Origin: Pomphorhynchus laevis
Taxonomy: Eukaryota; Acanthocephala; Palaeacanthocephala; Echinorhynchida; Pomphorhynchidae
Direction of reading: 5' to 3'
Length of the DNA stretch: 64,000 nucleotides
Assembly (NCBI GenBank): GCA_012934845.2
Contig: WNNJ02002074.1
Span: 1-64,000, forward strand
Both the position numbers and the translations under genes were made by a program. Every line of letters begins with the position of its first letter. Within the stretch, counting starts at the first letter, position 1. Positions 21,716 through 34,735 of the stretch are shown piece by piece. The notes under the pieces were generated by a model. It ran no database searches and had not been told where the DNA came from. It worked only from the letters and a program-made list of their open reading frames with translations.

Positions 21716-23394
21716 AATTATTAATTTATTTAAAAATCGACACCAGAACATACAGCGTCTTGTATTTTTTTACATACACTTTTCGAAATGCATTTATTTC
21801 AGGAAAGAAATATTAGAGTTTCTTTTTATTTGATCTATAAAATCAAAAATTTTATATATCAAAAGTTAAGCATTTAATAAATATTAAAAATAAGAATTTG
21901 ATTAAGAAATAAATTTTTAATTATTTAAAAATGAAAGATTACATATTAAGCATTTGATCTTTGCATATTCATTAAGATAACACTCTTCTTGCTTGTATAA
22001 TAGAACTATTCTTGTGTCTGAACCCAGAAATAAGTATGTTTTAAATATACGCCTCTAAGATTTTTTCAAAAAATAATTCTAAATTAGCTACATTTAAGTG
22101 AATCAAAAAATATTCTTGTCTTTTGTACAAGTATTTTGCTATTCCCGTAATCGTTAAATTTACTAAGACTGAAATCTAGGATGTATACGATGGCATATAG
22201 CACGCACATATTTGGATAAAGTTCCTACATGTAGAATATATGATCATAATATAGAAAAACTATTTACAAGATAATTTGATCATAAACTTACCGAAATGAT
22301 GAACAAAACTGTACATTTTGACTAAAAATTAGTCAGCATCGTTCGGATTGATCTAACGCTCTTGTAATTCAAGATTGAACACTTGACAGATTTATAAAAA
22401 TCCATTACAAAATAGACTTATTAAAGCTTTTAACGAATAAACTAAGATGGAATATTTATTTTTTAGATTTCTACTTTTAGAAATCTAAAAGTAGATTGAT
22501 CAAATATATACTTTTAGAGATTAATAGTAAAATGAATTTTATTAATTTAAATAAAAAATATTGATATTAATATTAAGTTAAATATTATTTCTGCTGTGTT
22601 ATTTTACTGAAATAACATATAATTCTTTTAATTTTATAATCTTCTCTATTAATATGTAGGGAATTCTTAATAAAGACGGAGTAAAAAAATTAAAAATTTA
22701 TGCTTTAAACGATTATTTATATTTTTTGATGCTTTAATAAAAACTGTATTTAACTTTCGAAAATTTGAAATAAATGCACTTTGCTGCATTTGATGTGAAA
22801 TTATCATTATATCAAAACGTAATACTACAGTTGCATTACAAATATATATGATGAATGTTTTTGTATAAATAAATTTTAAAAAAATAAAAATACTAATATT
22901 TAAAAATAATTAATTTTATTATTTAAAAAAAATCATTTTTATAAATATTCATAAAATATTTAAATGTACCTCAACTCAAAATAATAATATTTATATTTAA
23001 ACAATAGTTAATAATTAGTATTAATCATTAACATTTAAAATTTAATTCACTAATTATTAGTTATATCTAAATGAAAAAATATAAATTAATAATTATTCAA
23101 ATTAATAATTAAAATTTAGTTTACCAATAAGCAATTACATCCTAATGAAAATATAAATTAATATTTATTAAAATTAATAATTAAAATATCTGTTAAAAAT
23201 AATATCAAATTAAATTGCATTTGTTTGATATGAAACAATTATACAGAAACGTAATACTGCAGTTGTATTGGGAAGATATGATAAATGCTTTTGTATAAAT
23301 AAATTTTTAAAAATTAAAAATATTAATATTATTAATATTTTTAGAAATTAAAATATATATTTTTCTAATAAATACTACCTCTCTGATACGATCA
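21716..23394. other. AT-rich DNA, no gene seen
   Basis: Contains a diverged direct repeat of roughly 60 bp (GTAATACTACAGTTGCATTA at about 22820 and GTAATACTGCAGTTGTATTG at about 23240, with similar flanks) and a hairpin near 22465-22498. No gene is supported. Confidence 0.5.
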
Positions 23395-23535
23395 AATCAG
23401 ATAACTGAGTCTACGTATTTAATATAATTATAAACTAAACAAAACATAATAATGCTAAATCAAAAAGTAATAATTAAATAATAAAATTATATAATAAAAT
23501 TATAGATTTTCTATAATTAAAATATAGATTTTCTA
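23395..23535 (+). repeat. PLE-linked repeat, truncated copy
   Basis: Starts AAATCAGATAACTGAGTCTACG and matches the first ~140 bp of the 13050 repeat, including TAAACAAAACATAATAATGC. It stops before the conserved GGTTTCGG block. Confidence 0.75.
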
Positions 23536-24164
23536 TAATTTAAATATGTTTTGCCTTATTTTAAATACGCAACCAACCACCTGTAAATTCTTTTCTACTT
23601 TTTATTAATTTTACTTAATACTCCATATCGTTTTAGCAAATAAATATTCGTTATCCTTTAAATGCTAATATTTGTTATCCTTTAAAAGCGTCCATTAATT
23701 TTTAGCTGTTATGAAACCAATTATATTAATACATCAGTATTATAAATATTAAATCAATAATACACAATAAATCAATATAATAAATATTATATTAATAAAT
23801 CAATAGTGGTTTCCTTTATCTTAATGATATGGATGCATCCTATTCCTCATTTTTATTTTGTAAAATATAGTCATCTGTTGAATGTCGGATTTCGCTTAGT
23901 TACCATAAAGATCAAATTTATAAATGTTAATGTCAAACTTACATATTCTGTGATAAATTTGATATAATATGTACCGGGGACATCTGTGTCCCCGATACAG
24001 ATGAAGGGGACGACTTCTTAGTCCCCTTCAAAAAACACTGATGAATGTAAGTTTCAAAATGTTGTGTGAAATTCTTTATTGATATTGTTATTTTATCATC
24101 TAGCAAAATTTATTTTGTTTTTAAATTTGACAAATTGCAACATTATACATATTTCGCCATAAAC
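23536..24164. other. Non-coding, with a GC-rich hairpin
   Basis: A double hairpin at about 23973-24030 pairs CCGGGGACA with TGTCCCCG and AAGGGGAC with GTCCCCTT. It is clearly structured and GC-rich against its surroundings. No gene seen. Confidence 0.4.
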
Positions 24165-24960
24165 AAAACATAATAATGCTAAATCAAAATTTAATAATTA
24201 AATAATAAAATAAATAATTGTTATAAGATTTTTTATAATTTAAATCAAGTTAAAATAAAAAATTGAAATTTAAAATAAACGTCATTTTTATGAATTGACT
24301 AATAAATAACAGACGTTGTATCAAATAAGAATTAGAGGTCATCAGGACCTCTAATGGTATCAGTACCTCTAATGCTATGCTATCAGTTTCGTATATTAAA
24401 TACGAAAGGTTTCTTAAGGTTCTTGTCTCTCGTTTACCCAGCATAGTCCGCGACGATTGGATTCATCGGGGGTGAAAGACCCCGGATGGTTCAGTAATCT
24501 GTATTTCCTCAGATTAAATTTGATTATCTAGTATCTTATTCCAATAAAAAGTATATTATTTATTATTCATCCATAAAAATTTTCCCTTAGTACTTTATAT
24601 CAACTTAAAATAAAAAATTAAAATTTAAAATAAACGTCATTTTTATGAATTGACTAATAAATAACAGACGTTGTATCAGAATAAGAATTAGAGGTCATCA
24701 GGAGGAACTGCTATGCTATCAGGTTTCGGCCCCTAACTGCTCTACCCAATATATCAGCGGGGCCAAATACATGCTAATGATGTATTTCCTCTGATAAAAC
24801 TATCTAGTATCTTATTCTAATGCAAAGTATATTATTTATTATCCATCCATAAAAATTTGCCACTTAAGAGTTTAAATTTATTTTTATATTATTGTGTTGA
24901 TTTATATATTTTACTATTTTCTGTTTGATGTTATTTTTATAGTAATCTAGTTTAAAATAT
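24165..24960 (+). repeat. Two PLE-linked repeat copies in tandem
   Basis: The first copy (about 24165-24600) begins inside the repeat and carries an altered middle: a short duplicated ATCAGGACCTCTAATG stretch and a unique insert at 24395-24500. The second (24600-24960) has the standard middle (GGTTTCGGCCCCTAACTG, CAGCGGGGCC) and ends with TTTTACTATTTTCTGTTTGA, the border that elsewhere leads into PLE coding DNA. Confidence 0.75.
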
Positions 24961-25222
24961 GCATATATTAATAAATGATAGATGATAAATAAAATAATTT
25001 GAAGTGTCAAAGATCTTTTACTAAACAGTACAGTTTTTTCTAAAATAAAATGTCGAACCTTCTATTCGGATCTTGCTATCATCTGCTTCTTTATTAAATA
25101 CATAAATTTATTTATAAAATTTATTTATTTATTTATTGATTTCATTGTAATGTATGCAGATTTTTTAAAATAAAAAATATATAATTTACTAATTATTACC
25201 GTCATTAAGAGTTTAAATTCAC

Positions 25223-25370
25223 CTGTAATTGTTTCCACCCTGTTGTCATTGCAAACAATCGGTCCAAATGATACCCTTTCACAATTACACAAATGCACAA
25301 TTACATCACTAATTTTTGTTAGCCTCGCACAGGCAGAATTAGATAGACATTCAATTAAACTTTTCATTAA
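25223..25370 (-). other. Possible exon, unrecognised
   Basis: The minus-strand frame reads SLIECLSNSACARLTKISDV, then IVHLCNCERVSFGPIVC, then NDNRVETITG, and ends at a good-looking splice donor (ACAG/GTGAAT at 25223/25222). The cysteine-containing sequence does not look like random AT-rich DNA. I do not recognise the protein. It does not match the missing part of USP5. It may be an isolated host exon or a pseudo-exon. Confidence 0.3.
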
Positions 25371-25479
25371 ATCTTTTCATTTCGACAATTAATGTGAGAT
25401 TGATAATTTCTCATCACTGGGAAATTTTCTCATAAAATTGTGTTGAATGTGAGATAACATAGTAATAGTTATGGTTTGT

Positions 25480-25960
25480 AACGCATGTGGTAACGCTAAC
25501 ATATACATCAAAATGTCTGTGGCCCTTGGGCATTAATAATTTAATCAAAGTGTCACTGGCCGTTGCAAATACCCGAGTACACAGGAGCCAACTGGAATGC
25601 TGCGTACCGATGGTAAACGACCAGACGGCGCTACTCTTGTGCCCTGGGAATGTGGGAAGCTTCTCGCATAGGATTGCACATGTGTGAACACACTGGCATC
25701 CTCCTATTTATCCCGTTCATTACTAGGTACAGGCACCGTGGCATCGGACGCCGAGCGAGAAAAGCGCACAAAGTACAGCGACCTGAATCCCGCGATCACG
25801 GCTTTTGTACCTATAGCTGTCGAATACCTGGGCGCACTTGAAAAAAATCGCGAAAGTATTCTTGATATCACTATGAAGGAAAATCCAGCGAGCGACCAAC
25901 GACCTACGCTCGGGGAGATTCCTGCTACAGAGGATCAGCGCAGCTATTCATAGGGGTAAC
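25480..25960 (+). mobile_element. LINE 3'-end fragment with R2/NeSL-like C-terminus
   Basis: A plus-strand frame (25684-25953) reads ASDAEREKRTKYSDLNPAIT, then FVPIAVEYLGALEKNRESIL. The pattern E-R-E-K-x2-K-Y, then a V-P-I-x-V-x2-L-G strand, is the C-terminal part of the restriction-like endonuclease region in R2/NeSL-type and related LINEs. The preceding frame (25487-25680) is less clear. GC content is well above the flanks. The RT core is not present. The same clade may have given the RT pieces at 13492 and 63475. Confidence 0.5.
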
Positions 25961-27479
25961 GGGACATGCATCAGGGAGACGATCGTCGGCAGATCCCCAG
26001 AAGAATATAATTTCTGACTATATTCAGTTATAGCCTTTAAAATTTGAAAAATATATTATTAAAATAATAAATAATAACCTATTAATCAATATACACTGAA
26101 ATTGATGTATTTTCATTGAAAGTACTTTAGTCTCAACGACGCTTCTAATTCTACATGGAAGCAGTTCGTAATTTCACATTAAATATATTAATTTCGTCAA
26201 TTAATACATCATTTTGTAATACAGAACGTGCAGGTAGAGAGTGGATATACATTTTGGTTACTATCAACCAGTTATAACGCTAATGATTTGTTGATTTTGA
26301 TGTTTCGCTATACATTTGACATGTATCCTCAAGACCTTCAGTAATGTCGAAACATTTTAAAATTTCTTACAAAATTTACTTTATAAAGCTTTTAGTGAAT
26401 AAACTAAGATGGACAATTTTTTAGATTTTTATAATTGTCAGTCGAATTATCATATTCGTAATTTTTTATAAAATTGTAAAAAAAATCAAATTAATATTTT
26501 CTACACATTCTGAATGTTTCTAGAATTTTGTAAATGAATCCTTACGCAAAGAATACCGAATAGCGGGTACAAGAACCTCTCATCGTAACGTTTCATAAAA
26601 TGTTAATAAAACAGTTTATCTAAATATTCTATATTTTATATTATATTCTATATAATGTATAACACAAGTACATCTAAATTTGCAAATATAATAGGATATA
26701 GAGAACACATAAGAGAACATTGTATATTTTATATGTAAAATTTAAATACTTGTTCATTCTGAAAAAGTTCTTTCATATAAAGACAAACTCAGGGCTCTGG
26801 ATATGCATTATGTACGCAATCTTTGTGATTTGCGAGATATGCATGACGTGGGAGATTTTCCACACAGAACATTACGTTCTGCAAGGACTGTTGAATATTT
26901 GATCTACACGAACTTTGCGGGGTCATTCCCTTTATCTCAGTCGTCGCCGAATTATACGGACCAAGACAATTCAATTTGGACAAATAATTGTGAATCCATT
27001 AAATCGTTTAAGTAAGCAGACTGTTAGCTTGGCTTCACATAAACTATTCAAATGGCGATTATTTTGAATTTGGATTGATCTTTTATTTTTCTTTCATAAT
27101 GTACTGTGTGCAACTTTGAGTATTATATTTGTATATATTATTTCATTATATTTGTATAATATTTTTTATATTTGTATAAACATTATATTTGTATATTATT
27201 ATATTATTATGTATATTGTCCATAATTAGGGGGATTACTACTTTATCCCCCTTTAATTTTCAGCGATCTGTCGCTAGCACATTCACTTACTATGAAAGCC
27301 GCGAGTACGCAAAGTACGCAGAGAGAATTGCCATTGTACAGAAAGGTACACCACTGATTTTATGCTGAAGGCGGGATTGGCCCATTAGCTTTACAATCAT
27401 AATAATAAAGATTTTCTTAAATAAATAAACAAGCCGTCAATAAGTCAGAGTAAATAAATAAATGAAAAGTACACACAGA
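25961..27479. other. Mostly AT-rich, no gene supported
   Basis: A plus-strand frame at 26803-27015 (MHYVRNLCDLRDMHDVGD..) has no recognisable signature. Short TATATTTGTATA repeats occur at 27120-27210. The stretch from about 27260 is less AT-rich and leads into the 3' end of the LINE. Confidence 0.45.
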
Positions 27480-27617
27480 GAATCTTCAGACATAGTAATT
27501 AATCTTAGCTTCTTCCTCTTCCCAGACATTACCAACTTTCATGGCCTCAAATCCATGGGGATCTGAGCCCCCAACCAATCCAGCACGCCGCTTTCCAATT
27601 TAACCACCTGGGGTCTT

Positions 27618-29990
27618 TCACCTTCCCCGAAGAATCCAATCGGCGTGGACGATGTTGGGTAAGCGAGAGACGAGGAGCTTCAGAAGCCTTAGTTTTTGCT
27701 CTGGGGGACGTCCTCTAGAGAAGAAGACTAATCCCGAGATAGCCCAGGTGCCCCAGAGGCGCACCTGGGTTTTCCCACTCAACGACATATGCTGGGCCCG
27801 TTTCAGAGCCCAACTAGTTCTCTTCAGGATACGTTTTAGTCTATCCAGGTCAGCTTTCGCCGACCAGTTCACCGAAACGGTGAACCTCATGTATTTTACT
27901 CGACTTGTGAAGGTAGGGAGTGGTTCAGAGGCAAATATGGAGGAGAGTGCAAAGAGTGCTAATCTCTTAAGCTTTTGCTTTGACGCAGGAGAGCCATGGA
28001 AGACAACCACCTGCGATTTGGCGGAATTCAAAACAAGATTGACCTGGGTAACTGGTTTTTTAATCTTAAAAAGGATCGGCTGATGGCAGAGACTACGTCC
28101 TTACACCTGCGTCCAGAGAACAGGGTTGTGGTGTCATCAGCGTACACCACTAGACGTTGATCGCGTTTAAATATTTTGAATAGATTTATGAAGGCAGCAA
28201 CATGCAAGATAGGAGAGAGGGGAACCTTGAGACACTCCCGTAATAGGGTAGAACTGACGCGCATCAGGGTCGTCTTCATAATAAAATCGCTTGGTGTACA
28301 GCAGTATCTCCACCCTGTTCACAATTATCGCAGGCAACCCAAGGGACCTGAGAGAAGAGATAACAAAAGGTATGGAGATGCGGTCAAATGCAGCCGAAAA
28401 GTCAAGGAAAACAGCCACAGCGAGTTGATGGCTATTCTCCCGACAGAACTGATGCACTTCACCAACTGCTGAATGGACCGAGCGACCTTTGACGAACCCA
28501 TGGAAACCAGGTGGGATTAATTTTCGCCTACTCAAATGATCGCGGATTCTACGCGCAAGCGTTTTTTCATAGATCGAGACGAGGGAATTTTGAATCGAGA
28601 TAGGCAGCAGGTCTTTCGGACAAGAGACCGGATGCCTTTTAGGTAAAAATATACGCCTACTAATGTTGATGCCGGCCACATCGGATGGGGTGGCTAAAAG
28701 CATTGTGACGGCCACCTCCCTTCTCTGATCGGCTGTCAAAAACTGACAGATCCGAGAAGAAAGAGGAGCGACGGTTTTGGAGGTGCCCGAAAGAGGCCCC
28801 CAGGCATTGAGAATATCTGGTACAGATAAGTCTCTACTCCTGAAGTCTCCCCAAGGCGGGATTGGTTGCGGTGATTGTGTAGCTCCATAATTGTGTAGGG
28901 TTAGTGACTCCTCCAAAACTTTGTCAAGGCCTATAATACCGATCCAACCCGCAGCCCTATCCCTCTAACAAACAAACTTCTCCTTCTTAAATATCTTCCA
29001 AAAGGAAGACAGAGAAGGGTTAAGACGAGCGATACTCGACCTATCCCTACTCAGCTGGAACCAGAATCTGGTACGCCAGTATTCAGTCGAGAGCGTCTGT
29101 TTGGTGGAAGAAGAGAGACCAGGGAGGTGTAATAATTTAGCTAGGACCTTGAGTTTTGTCGGAGTGGGACTGAAAATACGACCTTTATAGGTTGTGGAAA
29201 GAAACGTGGAGGCTTGCGAATAGAGATAGGAATTAAATTCGGTTAAACTTTCATTGCCAATTCGGAGGAAGCGTTGGATGGCTGCCCTGAAGAAAGCCAC
29301 TCTGATCAGGTCAAAGTGGAATCTTCTACGAAGCAGTGAATCCTCCTCTATCCGCCAACAAATTAGATCATGAGAAGTGACAGATGTTGCCGCGATTGCT
29401 CCGTGCAGAAGGGTTTCAGCAACCACTTCTCGTAAAGCAATAGTAAGTCGAGGAGTGAGTTCCTTGATTGCAATGAAAGGTGGGGGCGGTGGTTTATGAA
29501 TAAGATAACCGTTCCTGGCTTTGCGGAGTGCTGCATTAATCCAACGACCAGTTATATCGTTGAAGTCACCTAGTACCATGTCATAGCCGCCATCAATAAT
29601 CCCATCCAGGAGGTCACGGTTCTTGTGAATCTCTCCTGGACGAATGTAGACGTTGGCTAGACTGAGGCGTTTACCGTTCTTAACGAGTGAAACTACTAAG
29701 CAAGACAGGGCTGGACAAGAATAGTTTAAAATGAGGGAAGACCTTAAAGAGAATTTCACTAAGGTCAAGAGTCCTTGAGATGAAAAGGAGTGAGGAGGGG
29801 TTATGTACGGAGTATAGTGTGAATAAATGTGCTTAGGGATAAATCGAGTAATGTCCTGGGGGAAACGGATAGACCGCGTTTCCTAAAGGACTATAACATC
29901 TGCGTCTCTACCAGATAGAAGCCTAAGGGCAGAAGCACCCACCGAATTCCACTGAAGAATGTTCAGTGAAAAAGGCTCGGGCTTACTCAC
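27618..29990 (-). pseudogene. LINE ORF2: AP endonuclease, reverse transcriptase
   Basis: Endonuclease marks run from about 29960: I-L-Q-W-N-S, V-I-V-L, LANVYIRPGEI, and VLGDFNDI near 29570. The frame 29768-28965 ends in the linker before RT. RT follows at 28916-28167: INISRRIFLPKRHP, FVKGRSVHSAV, VAVFLDFSAAFD (first catalytic aspartate), GVSQGSPLS, then in another frame LVVYADDTT (catalytic pair) near 28150. The C-terminal part (28031-27618) has the usual R-V-K-Y-M-R and a tryptophan-rich thumb. Stops or shifts between these blocks (around 29990-29770, 28940, 28200 and 28050) inactivate it. The enzyme would nick target DNA and copy the element RNA onto it. Confidence 0.82.
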
Positions 29991-30132
29991 CATTGTGGCA
30001 GATTAGTTGGACGGGAGCAGCCGACCTAGACAGAGCTAGGTGTGGAAAGCTTACCCTTCCCACCTCTAGCCCCATCAGAGATCGGAGCCCCCTGGGTAAT
30101 ATCATCATCTCCCTTTATTGAGGCACTCATAT

Positions 30133-31273
30133 TTAGAAGCTTTCCGACCTATATTGGAGGAACGAGCGGGCTGAAGCGCCCCTTTTCTTAGATTTAGAAA
30201 GGACATTCTCAGGTTGAACTGGCGGGGCCGAGAGAAATGCACCCAAGAGAGGTGCCAGCAGCTGTTGTAACTGAGAAAGAATACTTTTTTTTGTGTTATC
30301 TAGAAGATATAAAATGTCCTTATTGGACATACGATCGGATGAAGAATTTGAGTTCAAGGAAACTTCTGAATAGCTTTTATCAGAAGATTTAGTGGATTTA
30401 AACTTGTTTCCGTAGTCCCTGAAAAAGCTGCATCGGCGGGACCACGCAGGGTGGTCGCCGCCACAGTTGCTGCATACTGGGGGAGCCTCGCACCTCTCCC
30501 CTTTAGATAGCGCAACACAAAGCGAGCTCTTGCAAATTCCACAAGTCTTCTCTTGCTTACAAGTGGAAACCCAGTGGCCCCACTTGTGACAGGAATTGCA
30601 ATGCGGATATGAGAAATTATCCTCATCGATAAGAATACACCTGAGATTGTAACCCATAAATGGGTTAATGGAGTTGGAGCAAAGTGTAACTTCATTGTCC
30701 ACATCAGTTGCGCCAAATGCAACTGGCAGCGCATCTCCTGATTTAGATTTTAATTGCCGAATGGTGGAAAGCTTATACGAGTCTTTAAACTGGCAAGGTC
30801 GTCCTTTTCTAGATATGTAGGAAAGTTAGTTAATTTCACTGTAGCTTGTACTGGTTTGAATACTATAGTACCCAGTTGTGAAAGATTATTATTAAAGAAA
30901 GTCTCGTATGCTTTCATGAGTTCAGATGTTGAAAAGGAGACTTTCAACTGATTAGGGTACGTCCTGACCGTATTAAATACTACCCTCCCAGGGTAGTTTA
31001 TCACAAACTTCCTCAGGAAAACATTGAATAAAAAATGCTTCTCCATCGGTTGAATAGTATTTATTATTGTCAAGGTTTTAGTTTGGGTACCGGGGGAAGT
31101 TCCCCCGAGTCTGTAATAGTTACAACATCAAAATTACTAACCTGCATGTCTTGAAATGTAGAATTAGAAGGATGAACAATACCTTTAACTTGAGAAATTT
31201 CGTAAAAAATGCTGCCATTATGTGTTTTTTTGATAGAGCTTTGAAGCTCCGACAAGCTAATTTCACTGCACAT
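30133..31273 (-). pseudogene. LINE ORF1, gag-like zinc-knuckle protein
   Basis: Starts at an ATG (31273) with CSEISLSELQSS. The frame is broken at 31070 and continues as EKHFLFNVFLRKFV..., ending near PFGN at 30750. It is broken again before the last segment (30702-30133). The middle part resembles the RNA-binding domain of gag-like LINE proteins (KVSFSTSELMKAYETFF). The last segment has three zinc-knuckle-type clusters: CNSCHKWGHWVSTC, CGICKSSLC and CSNCGGDHPAWSRRC. A serine-rich tail and a basic end (SKSKKRGASARS) follow. ORF1 proteins of this kind bind the element RNA and form the particle with ORF2. Two frameshifts make it a pseudogene. Confidence 0.8.
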
Positions 31274-31295
31274 TTTTCACGCTTTACAATCAATT

Positions 31296-33559
31296 AGGGA
31301 GCTTGCAGTGTGAAAAAATATATATGGAAAGAGATATGCCGTACCAAGCGGATGTGGCTAGCTTAAAACGCGAAATTGCATTTTCATTGAGTAGGACATT
31401 ATCGCATTGCCTCCGAGCACCTCGCTCTAAAATAAACATTTAGTCGTATTTTGGAAAAATTCTTAATACTAAATCTATTTTATCTCGTTCGCTTGATTTA
31501 AAAATAAACATATTAAAAATATTACATATTAAATACAATTATATTATGTTTATATTTGATATATAATTTGTATACACTTATTTCGATAATATCAGAATTT
31601 GTATGATATAGCAGTTATATGTTTACCTATAAGAATGAATTTTAGTAATTGCGTGCTATTGTTTGGATTAAAATATCTATAGATTTTATTTTCAAACACT
31701 CTTTAATCTAGGTATCCGTTTTGTGAAAAGAAAATAATTGCAAGGAATACATAATTATTGGGTGTAACAAGGACGAAAAAAAGCTTAGTGAAGCTGCGCT
31801 ATTACACTCATATCTTAATTATACGGGTCACAACCATGAAGGTGGTTTTATCTTGCTTATTTATTACATTTTGATTTACAAAAAGCAATATTTAAAATTG
31901 ATAAGTTGTACGCCTATCGAACATTTTCCTAAGGAAATTAGGTATGGTTGATCCTGAAAATGCTGGAGAGCATTTTTAGATGTATTTTAAGTTTTATATG
32001 CAGCAATATATGTCTATAAAGATTAAGGACGCTAATCTGCACTTTCTTAAACCCTGAAATATGTTATCCTTTAATAGTGGTAAAACGTATAAGATCCTGA
32101 TTCAATGTCTACACTCCACGTTTCGGTTTTAATTCAGTTATCTGACAACCATTATAATTGTCTGCTGCTTTTATTGAATTAAAAGTTTAATTTTCAAGTT
32201 TTTTAAATTTAATCAAAATTACGTCGGATTTCAAATTTAATCTGTAATTTTCAGATATGCATGACAAATTTCTAAAATAAAATACTATAAATTGATGGAA
32301 TGCGTAATTTAATAAGTGATTTTGACGATACGCAAAAGCTTTATTTTTATAAACTGTTTATTGCTTTCATTTATTAAAATATCATTTGTTTCAATAAAAA
32401 TTCATTTATTACTAATAATCTCATATGTATAATGCAAATTGTCAATTATATATAGACTATGTATACTTTATCTGAAAAATAGCGATTTATATTAAGCTTT
32501 GAAATAATGCATGTAGTTTCGATTAAAGTATGATATTTTATCTTATGCTCTAAATAGCTGTCTCCTTGAAAACGTTTACCAGTAGAGAAATGTTTGGATT
32601 GCTAGTTTATACAATTTCTTGCACAAAAATTGATATTTACTATTTATACGGTATTTTAATTTGGAAAATTGTTTCAAAATAGTTGAGATTTTTTTATTAC
32701 TTATAGGCTTTGATAATTATTATGTGCGTAAAACAAGATTTCTCAATTAAACAATCATTTAAAAATGAAGCAAACACTAAAAATTGCTTGAGGATACTAG
32801 TCCTCATATTGACGTAGACCGTGATTGGAAATCGTATAACTGCTTTGTACAATCACCTTTGGGTTTTTGTTTTTGATATCGACAACACACTGGTATTAGA
32901 TTAGTGAAATTAAATAATTTGGAATTTCGCTACTTCACCAAAGCATAACAACCACATTGGCCTTCAGGTTTTCCTGAAATAAATATTTATTTTGATCAAT
33001 GCTTTCACTGCATGCAGCCTAATCCATGAATCTCCACTTTGCATAATTGTACTTGCACAAACTAAATTTTCACCAAACTAGGGTGTAAGCTTGTACCACC
33101 CTTTCAAGATTATACAGGCCACGGTTTATATGCCAACATAAAACCTGTATATTGTAACCCAGATGATGTATAATAAACAAATTGCAGATAAATTGAAGGA
33201 TAAAGTTTTGAATAGGAACAACATTTTATAATGCACAACGAACGCCTCACCTAGTTTATATAAATTATGGTATTTCTTGAAAATAGTCAAATCGGCTTCT
33301 GTCAAAAGAAAAAATACGTACATTTCTTAGGGTTTAACTTTTCGCTACGTTTAGACTATAAAATATATTAAATTAACGTACATTTTTCAGGGTAACTTTT
33401 CGCTATGCTTAGATTGATTTTCAGCCACAATAAGTCTTCAAAAATTTTTACGATTGACAAAATTTCATGTATATTCGGAAGATGAAGACAGTTCAAATTG
33501 TAGAAATTAATGTATGAACATAGTAGAACATTTTGTACCAAATACTGCGCCATATAAAT
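31296..33559. other. AT-rich, with an unassigned decayed coding stretch
   Basis: No gene is supported. At about 31760-32130 the plus strand shows protein-like runs in changing frames: SEAALLHSYLNYTGHNHEGG, MVDPENAGEHF, then FYMQQYMSIKIKDANLHFL. They suggest an old coding sequence of unknown origin. A short direct repeat (CTTTTCGCTA with flanks) lies at 33340-33410. Confidence 0.35.
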
Positions 33560-34735
33560 ATGTACCTTCGACATCGCCGACCACTCTATCCTCCTTTCTC
33601 ACCTTCGTTAAGATTAAGGCTTCTCTGCCGCCCCCGTAGCATGGTTTGCCTCATATCTATCCGACCGTTCTTTTCAAGTCTGTTCAAATTCATCATCCTC
33701 TCATCCATCCCTATATTCTGCGGGGTCCACAAGGTTCAGTCCTAGGACCCTTGATTTTCTCTCTTCTACTCGGCGATCTCTCTCCGTTTATCAAACCTTA
33801 CTCCATTAACGTCATGCAATACGCCAATGACATCCTCATATTGCTCATGCGCCCGCCCATCGCATACACTATATCACAATTTATGCCTCCAACTGTCTTT
33901 CTACAATCTACAAACGTCTCTCCCATCTTCGTATCGCTCTAAACCCAAACAAGTCCAAAATATCGTGGATCCTCCCCTGTCAGCCTAACATATCTCCTCC
34001 CAATGTATCTTTCGTCTTATCAATCATCCCTGTAGTCCACAATCTCACTTTCTTAAGATTCCATTTCGATGATCACCTTTCCCTTAGGCCCTTCGTCCTC
34101 GACAAGGTCAACTCGTCATACTTAATTCTCGGTGAAATCCGCCGTATTCACTCACGTATCGACTTTCTTTCCTGTATGTATCTTCTTTCATGTCTGATTT
34201 TCCCTAAAATCGATTACAGCCTCTGAATTTTCACCAATTCTCCAAAATCCATCATCCTACATCTACAACACATCATCAACTACACCGTTCGACTGCTCCA
34301 ACGTCTTCATCGCTTTGACCACACATCAATATATCTTGCCCAACTCTCCTGGCCTACCCATCCACATCCGCACACAACTCCGCCTTCTTCCCGTAACTTT
34401 TCGTCTCATCGTTGTCGGCTCCCCATCGTTCATCAACCTCCCTTTCTTAGACGACACTCGTCTCACTTCTCTATCACTGCGTTCCCATAATTCTCTCTTA
34501 CTCCACTTTCCCAATTACCCTAACAACTACGGTCTCCGATCCTTCCTCTAGCCGCCCCACTCGCCTAGAATCAGCTTCCACTGGAAGTCCGCCCCGCTTC
34601 CTCTTTTTTACATTCAAATGCCGCCTCCTTACCCACCTCCTCGACACATTATTTTGATTTTTTGTTGTTGAGGTCATGTAAGCGTGCGCCGGCACGCATT
34701 TGCCAAGTAAAAATAAATCTTTTTTGCTCTGAATC
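33560..34735 (+). mobile_element. L2/CR1-like LINE, 3' half
   Basis: Frames of the RT can be followed on the plus strand: a decayed D-I-A-D-H-S-I-L-L start, then FSLLLGDLSPFIKPYSINVM, QYANDIL in place of QYADDIL, and ALNPNKSKISWILP, followed by the C-terminal region and 3' UTR (AAGCGTGCGCCGGCACGCAT at about 34681). The 3' end, AAATAAATCTTTTTT, lies near 34735 and matches that of the minus-strand copy at 49005. The catalytic pair reads A-N-D-D-like with one substitution, and several frameshifts are present. It is 5'-truncated and dead, closest to the 49 kb copy. Confidence 0.82.

Larger units (their letters stand above)
27480..31295 (-). mobile_element. LINE (Jockey/I/R1-like), nearly full length, broken
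   Basis: About 3.8 kb on the minus strand, with ORF1 (gag-like, 31273 to 30133) and then ORF2 (endonuclease, RT and C-terminal region, about 29990 to 27618). The 5' end lies near 31295, just before the first ATG, and the 3' end near 27480. ORF1 and ORF2 are each broken by several frame changes, so the copy is dead, but decay is modest because all domains are readable. Related fragments lie at 835-2160, 17265-17460 and 59430-60245. GC content is well above the flanks. Target duplications were not identified. Confidence 0.85.
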
